Source of the DNA: Hymenobacter terrenus
GTDB taxonomy: Bacteria; Bacteroidota; Bacteroidia; Cytophagales; Hymenobacteraceae
Assembly: GCF_000972495.1 (NCBI RefSeq)
Contig: NZ_LATM01000023.1
Span: forward strand, 1 to 64,000
DNA length: 64,000 nt
Reading direction: 5' to 3'
This document shows positions 34,626 to 42,729 of this stretch, in pieces. Position 1 is the stretch's first letter; every line of letters begins with the position of its first letter. The translations under genes were made by a program, and so were the position numbers. The notes under the pieces are model-generated. The model saw only the letters and a program-made list of their open reading frames with translations. It did not search any database and was not told the DNA's origin.

Positions 34626-36650
34626 TTATCCTGGTTTTTCTTGCTCATTTTCTATTAGTTCAACCTCATTTGTAGTATCTAACAGCACGTGGGTCCACGC
34701 TTCGCCTTCTTCGTAATCGGGCGCCTGAAGGCGGCGCTGAAGTGCGGCCAGCACTTTCTGAGCAAAAGCCCAACTGGTAGCCTGACGCAGTTCGAGCACC
34801 CGCGCTAATTCAGAGGATGAGTAATTGCCTTTATGGGCGTGCAGAAGAAATACAGCGTACATGGCTTTGACAATCGAGAATTTGCACTTTTGCAACAAAG
34901 TGCCTGCCGTAGCCGATTCTACGTAGCGGCAGCGGGTGCAGCGGCGAGCGTAGGGTTCGCGCGCTTCGCAGCTTTTTTCGTGGCCACACTTGCGGCAGCG
35001 GTAGGTGCTCTGGCCCCATTTCAGGTCGGCTAGATAGCGTAGGCAGGCGTCCTTGTCTGGGTAGATTTGGCTGAACTCACCAAAGTCTACTTCGCGGGCT
35101 TCAATACGGGCCGCTTTTTCGGCGTGCAGGTCGCGGCTGAGGTCACTATTGAGCTTCTCGATAGCTGCCGACTGCAGAGCCAGCAAGCTGTTAGCTTCTA
35201 ACAGCTCACGATTACGAGCCGCTACGGTATCATTTTGGCGGCGCAACTCGGCAGTGCGCTGGGCTACCAGGGCTTCCAGCTCGGTGTTGAGTTGGTCTTT
35301 CAGCTCCTGGTTTTCGCGCATCTGCTCTACCAAGCGGTGCTGAGCCTCCTGCTTTTTGTGGAGTTGCTTCAACAGGCGGCTCTGGGTCAGCAGGGTCATA
35401 TCCATCAGCCCTTTGAGCTTTTCACCCAAGGCATAGCTCAGGATGACTACTTCTAGCACAAAAGCCACGTTCAGGCTGTACACCGTGTAGGCATTGCTGT
35501 AAAAGTTGATGCCCAACTTGCGCATAATGAGAAACAGGAGGCTGGTGGCTACCAGCGCCTGGGCCAATAGCAGGTAGCGGGCCGGCCGGAGTCCGGTTTT
35601 ATACGCTTTGAAACCGATGTAATAGAGTAAGCCATAAGGTAATAGAAATAGCCAGAAGCTAAAGCCTGAGTGCACCAATGCGGCATCGAGTGCCAGTAAA
35701 GTCGTGCTCGCGCCTATCACCCAGCGCCCTATGCGGTGTAAGGCGGGGAGGCGGGAGGCAGTATCCAAAAAGCTGCTCGCGTAGTTAGCAAACGTCAGCA
35801 TCAACAGCACTGGCGCTGCCGCTCCAATAAAGTGGTTGAGGCCTGGCCCACGAGACCACAGGTACTGGAAGCCTAACCCATCCTCTGTCAGGAAAAGTAA
35901 TGTGCCGCTCAGCACGTATAGTACGTAATGGAGGTAGGTCTTTTCTTTTAGAAAGAAGTATAGAATCAGGTTGTATAGCACCATGATAATCAGGATGCCA
36001 TAGAAAATGCCGAGTAGCCAGTATTGCAACGACAGCTCAGGGATGAGCCCGGCACCGCTGTGCAGCATGGCCCGGAAGCTGGTGCGGGTATCGGAGCGCA
36101 GCCGGAGGTAGTAGGTAGTGGTCTGGCCGGGGCGGGGGGGCAGGTCGAACAGAAAGTTCTTGTAGGGATGGGGCCGGGTGGCAAAGGACAGCGCAGCGCC
36201 CGTCGCTACGCTGTCGTAAGTGGCGGTGGTGCCCAGTTGAGGACGGAAGAATACCGCCCGGCCAATGTGTGAGTCGTAAAGCTCCAGATACCAAGCGGTG
36301 GTTTCGATGGGAGGGTGGCGCACGGTGATGCGTAACCAATAGGCACTGTGCGGATGCTCGATGTTGGGAGGGTGTCCCGAATCGCGCATCTTGATGAAGC
36401 GCCGGGCCCAGGCCGGAGACTGGACATCGGCGATGCTGAGCCGACCGCTTGGGTCTTCGAGTACGCTGTAGTAGTTCTCTTCGAGATAGAGTCCGGGCCG
36501 GGCCAAGCTCACAGCCAGCGTGTCTTCGGGCGCGGCGTGGGCTCCTTGCATGCTCAGTAAGCTAAGCAGTGGAAGGACGTAAAAGCGAATGCACAGTAGG
36601 CGAACCCAACCGCGCATCCAACAAGCTAAATGTGCAGGAGTAGTAGACAT
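34626..36650 (-). CDS. 7TMR-DISM receptor fused to IS1595-type transposase zinc ribbon and helical module
   Basis: A 674-residue membrane protein with an unexpected output. A signal peptide (about 1-40) precedes a 7TMR-DISMED2 periplasmic sandwich (about 45-190; HSAYWLRITVRH, WYLELYDSHIG), seven membrane helices (about 200-405) and a coiled coil (about 410-530; HKKQEAQHRLVEQMRENQEL). No HisKA, HATPase, GGDEF or PP2C domain follows. Residues about 530-605 instead match the N-terminal zinc ribbon of IS1595-family transposases: DACLRYLADLKWG, Cys552-x2-Cys555 and Cys571-x2-Cys574, SATAGTLL. A helical, HTH-like segment comes next (about 608-640; SSELARVLELRQATSWAF), then an acidic tail. No DDE transposase core exists. 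The predicted role is a membrane sensor that contacts DNA or RNA directly; this is inference. Confidence 0.85.
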   Translation of the reverse strand: MSTTPAHLACWMRGWVRLLCIRFYVLPLLSLLSMQGAHAAPEDTLAVSLARPGLYLEENYYSVLEDPSGRLSIADVQSPAWARRFIKMRDSGHPPNIEHPHSAYWLRITVRHPPIETTAWYLELYDSHIGRAVFFRPQLGTTATYDSVATGAALSFATRPHPYKNFLFDLPPRPGQTTTYYLRLRSDTRTSFRAMLHSGAGLIPELSLQYWLLGIFYGILIIMVLYNLILYFFLKEKTYLHYVLYVLSGTLLFLTEDGLGFQYLWSRGPGLNHFIGAAAPVLLMLTFANYASSFLDTASRLPALHRIGRWVIGASTTLLALDAALVHSGFSFWLFLLPYGLLYYIGFKAYKTGLRPARYLLLAQALVATSLLFLIMRKLGINFYSNAYTVYSLNVAFVLEVVILSYALGEKLKGLMDMTLLTQSRLLKQLHKKQEAQHRLVEQMRENQELKDQLNTELEALVAQRTAELRRQNDTVAARNRELLEANSLLALQSAAIEKLNSDLSRDLHAEKAARIEAREVDFGEFSQIYPDKDACLRYLADLKWGQSTYRCRKCGHEKSCEAREPYARRCTRCRYVESATAGTLLQKCKFSIVKAMYAVFLLHAHKGNYSSSELARVLELRQATSWAFAQKVLAALQRRLQAPDYEEGEAWTHVLLDTTNEVELIENEQEKPG

Positions 36651-36732
36651 AGCAACTCTAACTTACGAAAAAGGCTGCTGCCAGTGAAGCAATAAGCCGC
36701 CGCAGTCGTTGGGAAAGCCCTGATAGAAAAAC

Positions 36733-36765
36733 GAAAAAGCCCCGCCATGTTCATGGTGGGGCTTT
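36733..36765 (-). terminator. Intrinsic terminator after the DUF5686 gene
   Basis: A 12-bp perfect stem (36738-36749 with 36752-36763, AGCCCCGCCATG and its complement) with a two-base loop is followed on the minus strand by a T5 run. It lies 28 bp downstream of the gene ending at 36794. Confidence 0.85.
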
Positions 36766-36793
36766 GGTCATTACCGAGATTTAGCCTGGCAAA

Positions 36794-39322
36794 TCAGAGT
36801 CGAAATTGAGCTCCCACTCTGATACCGAACTTGGTGACCCCAGGAGTGTCGCGGTAAGTGAGCCGGTGGATGAAGTCGACCCGTACAAACTTGAAAATAT
36901 TCTCAATGCCGTAGCCAACTTCGATATAAGGAGTAGTGCCGGGACCCGGCAAGTCCTTCTCTGCGATGTTCTGCCGACGGTTCCGATCTGATAGCTTGCC
37001 ATAGAGGAGGTTGCCCGTGGCCACGAGCCGCCAGTTGAGGGCTCGAACTCCAGGAATAGAATTTACGAGGAAGCCTTCGAAATGGTGGTCGAGGCGTAGA
37101 GTGAACGAACGGTCAGTGATGAACTCGAAGTAGTTCATCAGGTTGAACGCGTTGGCGTTGTAAAAGGGCGTCTGGTTCCCGAGTGGTGATTTCAGGACGA
37201 GGTAGGGCAGTGCCGTGGGAATGTAATTGCCTTCGGTGCGGTAGTTGAGGCGGCCCATATGGCTCAGCGATACGCTGTGGGCTACCGATAGATTAAACTT
37301 GTGATACAGAAAGTTACCGTCTAGCCAGTCGATGGTACCCAGGGTGTAGCGGAAGCCGAACACGGGCAACCGCTTCAGGCCAATGGCGCGACGGCGGTTC
37401 TCGCTTTGCACCAGGTTTTCATCGGGAGCGTAGCGCGATTCGGCAACCAGTTCGGTGAGGTGGAGAATGCTGGAAGTGCTTTCGCCGGCGGGTGGCGCAT
37501 CGGGGCCCTTATGGCGTTTGAATTCGAATAGTGGGTTGATGTTCTGGTAGCGCAGGGTCATGGTTTGGGTGAAGCCATGGAACAGGTCGCGCTGCAGGCT
37601 CAGGGCTGTCAGGTCGCGCATCACGGGCCGGCCCTGTTGGAAGCGGCCCCAGCGCGAAGCGGCAATGAACAAGTTGTTGTCGGGCAGGAAGTCGTTGTCA
37701 AGCAAGGCCACTTGCTCTACGTCGTGGCGAAATTCGCCCGTGAATACTGTCCAATGGCGGCGCTCGGCGATGTAGCTGGTCTTGATACCGTACTTGAACC
37801 GGTCGTCCTGGGTGCCGTAGGCCGCGTACGCCTGCGTCACCCAATTACGGCTGATTTGGGGCGTGGTCCGGAAGCCGATGCGGAAGCGACTACCTTCAAA
37901 GTCATTACGGGAATACGAATTCAAAATCGGCCCCAACTCAAACTTGCCCACGCGCTTATAGCCGTTCACAAACAACTCAATCCAATCCAGCGTGCTGCGC
38001 ACCGAAGGCAGGTCGCGGGCCGAGTCCAGCACGGCAAAAACCTGGCGCTCCGAAAGGCTCAAGGTATCGGGCCGGTGCTGGTCGAAATAGCTACTGGAGC
38101 CGTCATGAGGCCGCCCGCTCACCAAGCCACTGCCGACGCCATTCTCTGCCGGCTCCACGAGGGCCGATACGATGGGCTGGTCGTAGAAGCCGGGCTCGTT
38201 GTGCAGCTGATTGCGCACGAAATTGGAGTTCACCGTGGTGAAGCGCACGCGCATGGCGGCCTGTTTGTCGTAGGGGCGCACGGCCATTACAAGCCTGGTG
38301 CGGGTAGGGAGGCCCGGCCCTTCGTTGGGGGAGGTCAGGTCCTGAAATACCCGCAAGTCACTCACGAAATTGATGTTGGCTTTGGGGCTTGCTACTACGT
38401 CGATGCGGCGCAGCGCGTAGCCTTCAGCCGTAATCCAGATGGTGCCTTTGAAGGCTAGGTCGTGCTCGCGCTTGGGCGAGACGGCAATTTTGTAGCACCA
38501 ATCCTTGTCAATAAAAACCGAGTCCTGAAGGTCGTATTCGTAGGTCAGGCGGCCACCTTCGGCAATGGGCGAGATGAAGTCCTTGCCCAGTACGTTCTGC
38601 CAGTTGGGATAAAAGTCGAAGTTTTGAAAGTTCGAGCCCAGCATTTGCGAAAGCACCGAGCCTTCGCGTGGGCCCGCACCGCGCATCTGCTTGTGCAGCA
38701 AATCTTCGCGCCGCCGCAAGGGCGTGTATTTCTGATAAACCCGGGAGCCTATTTCGGAAGCGAAGATGGGCAGTGGGGCGTCTGGGTCGGCAGCAGCGGC
38801 GGCCCCGCGGCGTACGGCTAACGCCCGCATATCCTTGACGACCTTGCGCTTGGCCATTGAGGGCGGTAGCTCCGTCAGGCTGGTTTCGATGCGGTTGTAG
38901 GAGTCAAATTCAGCGGCTTGCAGGGCGTTGCGCTCGTTCTGAGGCTTGTGTTTCTGCACTTCGCGCAAGATGCGGAAAGCTGGGTTTTCGCCGGGCCGCA
39001 CTACTACTTCGGCCAATGCCACACCGCCGGGCTTGAGCCGAAAGAGAATGGTTTGCTCAGCCTCGCTGCCAAGCTTGCGCCGCATGGTGGCAAAGCTGAG
39101 TGCGGAAGCCGCGATAGAGTCAGGAGAGCCGGTGAGGGCGAGCTTAAATTTACCATTCAGGTCGGCGGTGACCCCGATGCTGGTCTTCGGTACGAAGATG
39201 GAGGCGAAAGGCACCGGCTCACCGGTAGCCGCTTCCACTACTTGGCCACTGATTACCATCCGCTGAGCCACGGCTGGCCCTGCAAGCAGGCAGAGCAGGA
39301 GTAGCGAAGCAAAAAATCTCAT
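36794..39322 (-). CDS. DUF5686 / carboxypeptidase-regulatory-like outer membrane protein
   Basis: An 842-residue outer membrane protein. A signal peptide (1-19, ending AVAQ) leads to a carboxypeptidase-regulatory-like domain (about 22-105; ISGQVVEAATGEPVPFASI). The remainder matches the Bacteroidetes DUF5686 family: VRPGENPAFRILREVQKHKPQNE near 110-130, followed by a region rich in alternating aromatic strands that ends in the C-terminal FGIRVGAQFRL of a beta-barrel. The family is widespread in Bacteroidetes and its function is not established. It stands alone, with a terminator just downstream and non-coding DNA upstream, so it is probably a single-gene unit. Confidence 0.9.
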   Translation of the reverse strand: MRFFASLLLLCLLAGPAVAQRMVISGQVVEAATGEPVPFASIFVPKTSIGVTADLNGKFKLALTGSPDSIAASALSFATMRRKLGSEAEQTILFRLKPGGVALAEVVVRPGENPAFRILREVQKHKPQNERNALQAAEFDSYNRIETSLTELPPSMAKRKVVKDMRALAVRRGAAAAADPDAPLPIFASEIGSRVYQKYTPLRRREDLLHKQMRGAGPREGSVLSQMLGSNFQNFDFYPNWQNVLGKDFISPIAEGGRLTYEYDLQDSVFIDKDWCYKIAVSPKREHDLAFKGTIWITAEGYALRRIDVVASPKANINFVSDLRVFQDLTSPNEGPGLPTRTRLVMAVRPYDKQAAMRVRFTTVNSNFVRNQLHNEPGFYDQPIVSALVEPAENGVGSGLVSGRPHDGSSSYFDQHRPDTLSLSERQVFAVLDSARDLPSVRSTLDWIELFVNGYKRVGKFELGPILNSYSRNDFEGSRFRIGFRTTPQISRNWVTQAYAAYGTQDDRFKYGIKTSYIAERRHWTVFTGEFRHDVEQVALLDNDFLPDNNLFIAASRWGRFQQGRPVMRDLTALSLQRDLFHGFTQTMTLRYQNINPLFEFKRHKGPDAPPAGESTSSILHLTELVAESRYAPDENLVQSENRRRAIGLKRLPVFGFRYTLGTIDWLDGNFLYHKFNLSVAHSVSLSHMGRLNYRTEGNYIPTALPYLVLKSPLGNQTPFYNANAFNLMNYFEFITDRSFTLRLDHHFEGFLVNSIPGVRALNWRLVATGNLLYGKLSDRNRRQNIAEKDLPGPGTTPYIEVGYGIENIFKFVRVDFIHRLTYRDTPGVTKFGIRVGAQFRL

Positions 39323-39654
39323 ACAAAGTACTTAGAAGCCAAACTGTGAGCACTTACAGCAGTTGCGCAATTTACGCAAAGCACCAGTTGGCCCCAAGTA
39401 GTTCCGATATTAAAATAGGAAGTTTTTGGGTGAAGGGTTACCTCTGCCTGACGAACGACCGTCGAAGCCAACTGACACGTAAGTCGGCATAAGGAGTCGG
39501 CAGGCAACTAGAAGGTTGTATTGACCAAGGCGGCGGGGCGCGGGGCAAGCTTGGCCGCTTGCTTTCACTCACCTGAAGCTAGCGGAGGGCTCTGGCTCCG
39601 GATTTGGGCTTGCAGACTCATACCGGAGTGCCCCGGCCCCGCCGCATGGGCAGC
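39323..39654. other. Intergenic region (332 bp), nothing recognised
   Basis: The region holds the upstream sequence of the DUF5686 gene and the downstream end of the small secreted protein gene. No terminator hairpin, repeat or conserved frame was found. Confidence 0.4.
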
Positions 39655-40056
39655 TTAGCGATGCTCTCGCGAGTCGCTACGGATGCCCACTACTTGCCAC
39701 TGCCCATATTGCAGACGCAGCTGCATGTAATGGGTTATGCGTGAGCTTTTGAAGCGAGTTTCAACTTGTGCCGAGGCCCTGTCAGTTTCCACCAGCACGT
39801 TCCGAATCAGGGGCGTTTGGGTGGGTGCTGAAGTTTGCGAATAGAGGTAGCTTGTGAGGGCATCAATTACCTCAATCCGCTGAATCTGCGCCTCATTAGC
39901 GCTAATCGACGGGGAGGTGTTGCCGGGCCGATAAAGGCAGGTTGGCGGCGTGTAAAGGTCGACGCGACCGGAGCGGTCCAGCCGTTGGGCCAGTGCCGGG
40001 CGGCTTATCAGGAAAAATACAAGAATCAGGCTGAATGCAAAATGAAGAGTGCGCAT
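39655..40056 (-). CDS. Small secreted protein of unknown function
   Basis: A 133-residue protein started at ATG 40056 (MRTLHFAF), which provides a clear signal peptide ending ALAQ; the open frame upstream is arginine-rich and non-leader-like. The mature part has SYLYSQTSAPT, then LVETDRASAQVETRF and HYMQLRLQYGQWQVVGIRS, a strand pattern that could be an NTF2-like or cystatin-like fold, but no family is firmly recognised. It is transcribed divergently from the LysR-type regulator, 216 bp apart, and might be a target of it. Function unknown. Confidence 0.6.
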   Translation of the reverse strand: MRTLHFAFSLILVFFLISRPALAQRLDRSGRVDLYTPPTCLYRPGNTSPSISANEAQIQRIEVIDALTSYLYSQTSAPTQTPLIRNVLVETDRASAQVETRFKSSRITHYMQLRLQYGQWQVVGIRSDSREHR

Positions 40057-40272
40057 GACAAACGCTGGGAAAAAAGGGGTGAAATACCCCGCCGCTTGGG
40101 GCCCGGAGCCCGGGTCGCCTGAAGGCCGAATAGCGGAAGGCGCTGCAAAGGCGCTGGGCCGTTTCACGCCGAAAAAGCGACTTTTTCTCACCGTTATCAT
40201 GAGGAAATTTCACCATTCGGCCGGGCCGGTTCTTGCAGCCACCGCCGTAGTTTTGAGGTAATTATTCGCCTT

Positions 40273-41163
40273 ATGGAAATCCGTCACCTGCGTCTGGTGC
40301 GGGCCATTGTGGAGGAGGGCAGCATGGCCCGCGCCATTGATAAGCTGCACCTTACTCCCAGCGCCCTCAGCCACCAGCTCAAAGAAGCCGAGTTGCAACT
40401 TGGCGCGCCCATTTTTTACCGCATCAATAAGAAGATGGTGCTCACGCCGGTGGGCGAAAAGGTGCTCGACGCGGCCCACACTATCCTGGCAGAGTGGAGC
40501 CGCGCAGAGGCCGAAATCAAGGAACTGATTGGTGGGGAAAAGGGCGTCATTAGCCTCAGCACCGAGTGCTACACCAGCTACCACTGGCTGCCGGGCGTCA
40601 TGAAGCGTTTTGCCCGGGACTTCCCCTACGTGCAAATCTGTATCGACTTCGAAGCCACCACCAACCCTATCCCGCGGTTGCTCAGCGGCTGCGTGGATGT
40701 GGTAGTAACCAATACGTTGGTAGTTGACCCTAATATTGAGTTCATCGACTTGTTCAGCGACGAGCTGTTGGTCCTCGTGCCAGTCGAGCACGCCTGGGCC
40801 AGCCGTCCCTACGTCGTAGCCGAGGATTTTGCCGACGAGACGCTCATCATCTATTCGCGGCCCCTGAGCAGCGTGGTGGTGTATGAGCAGTTGTTTGGCC
40901 CGGCGGGCGTCGAGCCCGGGGCAGTCAGCATCGTGCCGCTCACCGAGGCTTCGGTGGAATTGGTGAAGGCTGGCTTAGGGGTGAAGGTGATGCCCAGCTG
41001 GGCCGCCAAGCACTACCTGCATTCGGGCCAGATAAAGGCCGTGCGGGTAGGAGCTGAGGGGCTGTTTCTGCAATACTACGCCGCTCGCCTCCGGAACAAG
41101 GACTACCCCTTGTACTTCGAGTGCTTTCTCAATACGTTGCGGCAGGAAATATTGGTGCACTGA
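40273..41163 (+). CDS. LysR-family transcriptional regulator, MetR-like
   Basis: A 296-residue LysR-type regulator. The N-terminal winged HTH (MEIRHLRLVRAIVEEGSM, ALSHQLKEAELQLG) occupies residues 1-60, a linker helix 62-88 and the effector domain 90-290 (LSTECYTSYHWLPGVMKRF, FSDELLVLVPVEH, DETLIIYSRP, GLGVKVMPSWAAKHYL). The order and wording of these segments resemble MetR, the homocysteine-responsive activator of methionine genes. metH and metF lie 11-17 kb away under a riboswitch, so a regulatory connection is possible but unshown. It is divergent from the small secreted protein gene and converges with the glycosidase. Confidence 0.87.
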   Translation: MEIRHLRLVRAIVEEGSMARAIDKLHLTPSALSHQLKEAELQLGAPIFYRINKKMVLTPVGEKVLDAAHTILAEWSRAEAEIKELIGGEKGVISLSTECYTSYHWLPGVMKRFARDFPYVQICIDFEATTNPIPRLLSGCVDVVVTNTLVVDPNIEFIDLFSDELLVLVPVEHAWASRPYVVAEDFADETLIIYSRPLSSVVVYEQLFGPAGVEPGAVSIVPLTEASVELVKAGLGVKVMPSWAAKHYLHSGQIKAVRVGAEGLFLQYYAARLRNKDYPLYFECFLNTLRQEILVH

Positions 41164-41285
41164 TTCTTAGGTGCAGTAAACTACATCCAGACTTCTCTCC
41201 TGTAGAGGGCGCCGGAGACAGATTGGAAGCAAAGAGTTAAAAACGGTATCGGTTTCAACCCTTTACTTGTAAACCGATGCGGCTG

Positions 41286-42620
41286 CTACACTTCCACCTT
41301 CAGCGTGGCGGGCCGTTTGCTTACCTCGAACAGCTCGCCGTGGGGCACAATGGTGATTTGGCCGTATTCCTCCAGCAGCTGCTTGTAGCAAGTGGCCACG
41401 GGGCGGGGCTTGCGGTCGAGGTCAAAAAGGCCACAGGTGTTTACACGGCCCACCTTGCGGGCCAGGCCAATGTCCCAATCAACCTGGTCGATGAGCGAAT
41501 ACCAAGTGAAGCCGAGCACCGGCACGCCCTCGTCGCGCATGCGCAGGATGTTGACCCACTGCTTCCAGAGCCAGGTGGGGGCATCTTTGGCATCGAATAC
41601 GTTGGTTTCGGTGTGCATCACCGGCTTGCGGTAGCGGTGGTAATAATCGAGCGTGATATTGTACCAACCCAGTACGTCCATGCTGGTGCACAGCTGGCCA
41701 TCGGGTAGGATTATTTGCTCGTTGCGGCCGTAATAGTCGTTGCCCATAATCTGGTAGCCGGGCGGCTCGCCGGCCATGAACCAGTCGTATTCGCGCCGTG
41801 TCAGGCCATTGTCGAACAGGTAGTTCATCACGTCGCCATCGGGATGATGGGCGTACAGCAAATCCAGCGACAGGAAACGCAGCTTATTATCGAGCGTGAT
41901 TTGGGGCGAAGGAATGGCCCGCAGCTCGTGGATGTATTCGGCGGATTCGCTTTGCACGATGATGCAATCGGGCCGCTGCTTGGCAATCTGCTGGGTAGCC
42001 ATGATGCTGGCCGCCACCAAATGCTTCATCGCCGTGACGAAGCCCTTGTCGGTTTTCAGCTGCTCGTTCCAAACCCCGTCTTTCGCGCTGGAGCGGGCCG
42101 TGACGTAAATTTCGTTTATCGGCGTGTAGTAGCGCACCCAGGGGTAGCGCCGGGCCACCGCGCCCGCGTACTCGGCAAAGTGCACCGGCAGCTCGGGGTT
42201 CTGAAAATTGCCGAGCCAATCGGGCACACCGAAGTGCAGCAAATCCAGAATGGGGGTGATTTCCAGGCGCTGCATTTCAGCCATCACCAAATCGGCAAAC
42301 TCCCAATTGTATTTATCTGGCCCGAGGTGGGTTTTGTAGTAGGGGAGGCCGTAGCGCAGCACTTTCAACCCCAGGCTCTTCACCAGGCTCAGGTCTTCCT
42401 GCCAGCGCTCGTAGTGGCCGCACTCTTCGAGCAAGTCGCGTCGTGTGCGGCCGTGGTCGATGGTCGGGTTCGAGCACTCGATGCCGGTTGCGAACATGAA
42501 ATTGTTTGGCAACCCCGTGGGCAGGCCGCGCCCGTCGTGGCCGCCCGCCCCGCCGTATTGGTCGCCCTCGTAGTTGCCGTGGCCAAAATGGTCTTTGATG
42601 TTGGTCAGGAAGGACTTCAT
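41286..42620 (-). CDS. Clan A glycoside hydrolase, GH1-like
   Basis: A 444-residue (beta/alpha)8 enzyme without signal peptide, so probably cytoplasmic. The start region NNFMFATGIECSNPT and LRYGLPYYKTHLGPDKYNW is GH1-like. The acid/base Glu170 is in YYTPINE and the nucleophile Glu338 in MHTETN, in place of the usual ITENG. The sequence is shorter and more divergent than standard beta-glucosidases. Many enzymes of this branch are annotated as family 1 or as polysaccharide-biosynthesis-linked glycosidases; the substrate is unknown. The adjacent GMC and gluconate-dehydrogenase-subunit-3 genes on the same strand suggest a role in sugar or sugar-derivative oxidation, by context only. Confidence 0.82.
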   Translation of the reverse strand: MKSFLTNIKDHFGHGNYEGDQYGGAGGHDGRGLPTGLPNNFMFATGIECSNPTIDHGRTRRDLLEECGHYERWQEDLSLVKSLGLKVLRYGLPYYKTHLGPDKYNWEFADLVMAEMQRLEITPILDLLHFGVPDWLGNFQNPELPVHFAEYAGAVARRYPWVRYYTPINEIYVTARSSAKDGVWNEQLKTDKGFVTAMKHLVAASIMATQQIAKQRPDCIIVQSESAEYIHELRAIPSPQITLDNKLRFLSLDLLYAHHPDGDVMNYLFDNGLTRREYDWFMAGEPPGYQIMGNDYYGRNEQIILPDGQLCTSMDVLGWYNITLDYYHRYRKPVMHTETNVFDAKDAPTWLWKQWVNILRMRDEGVPVLGFTWYSLIDQVDWDIGLARKVGRVNTCGLFDLDRKPRPVATCYKQLLEEYGQITIVPHGELFEVSKRPATLKVEV

Positions 42621-42729
42621 TAGTTAATGCGTCTTGGTACTTGGTACGTAGTAGCTGGCTATTAGCTCGTCGTGTGTTTATCAGCCTGTCATGCTGATAA
42701 CCCAACAACCAAGCACTATGCACCACTCA

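Noticed and set aside
34626..36650. Intact IS1595 insertion sequence
   Set aside because: There is no DDE catalytic domain, no terminal inverted repeats were seen, and the ribbon is in one frame with the receptor.
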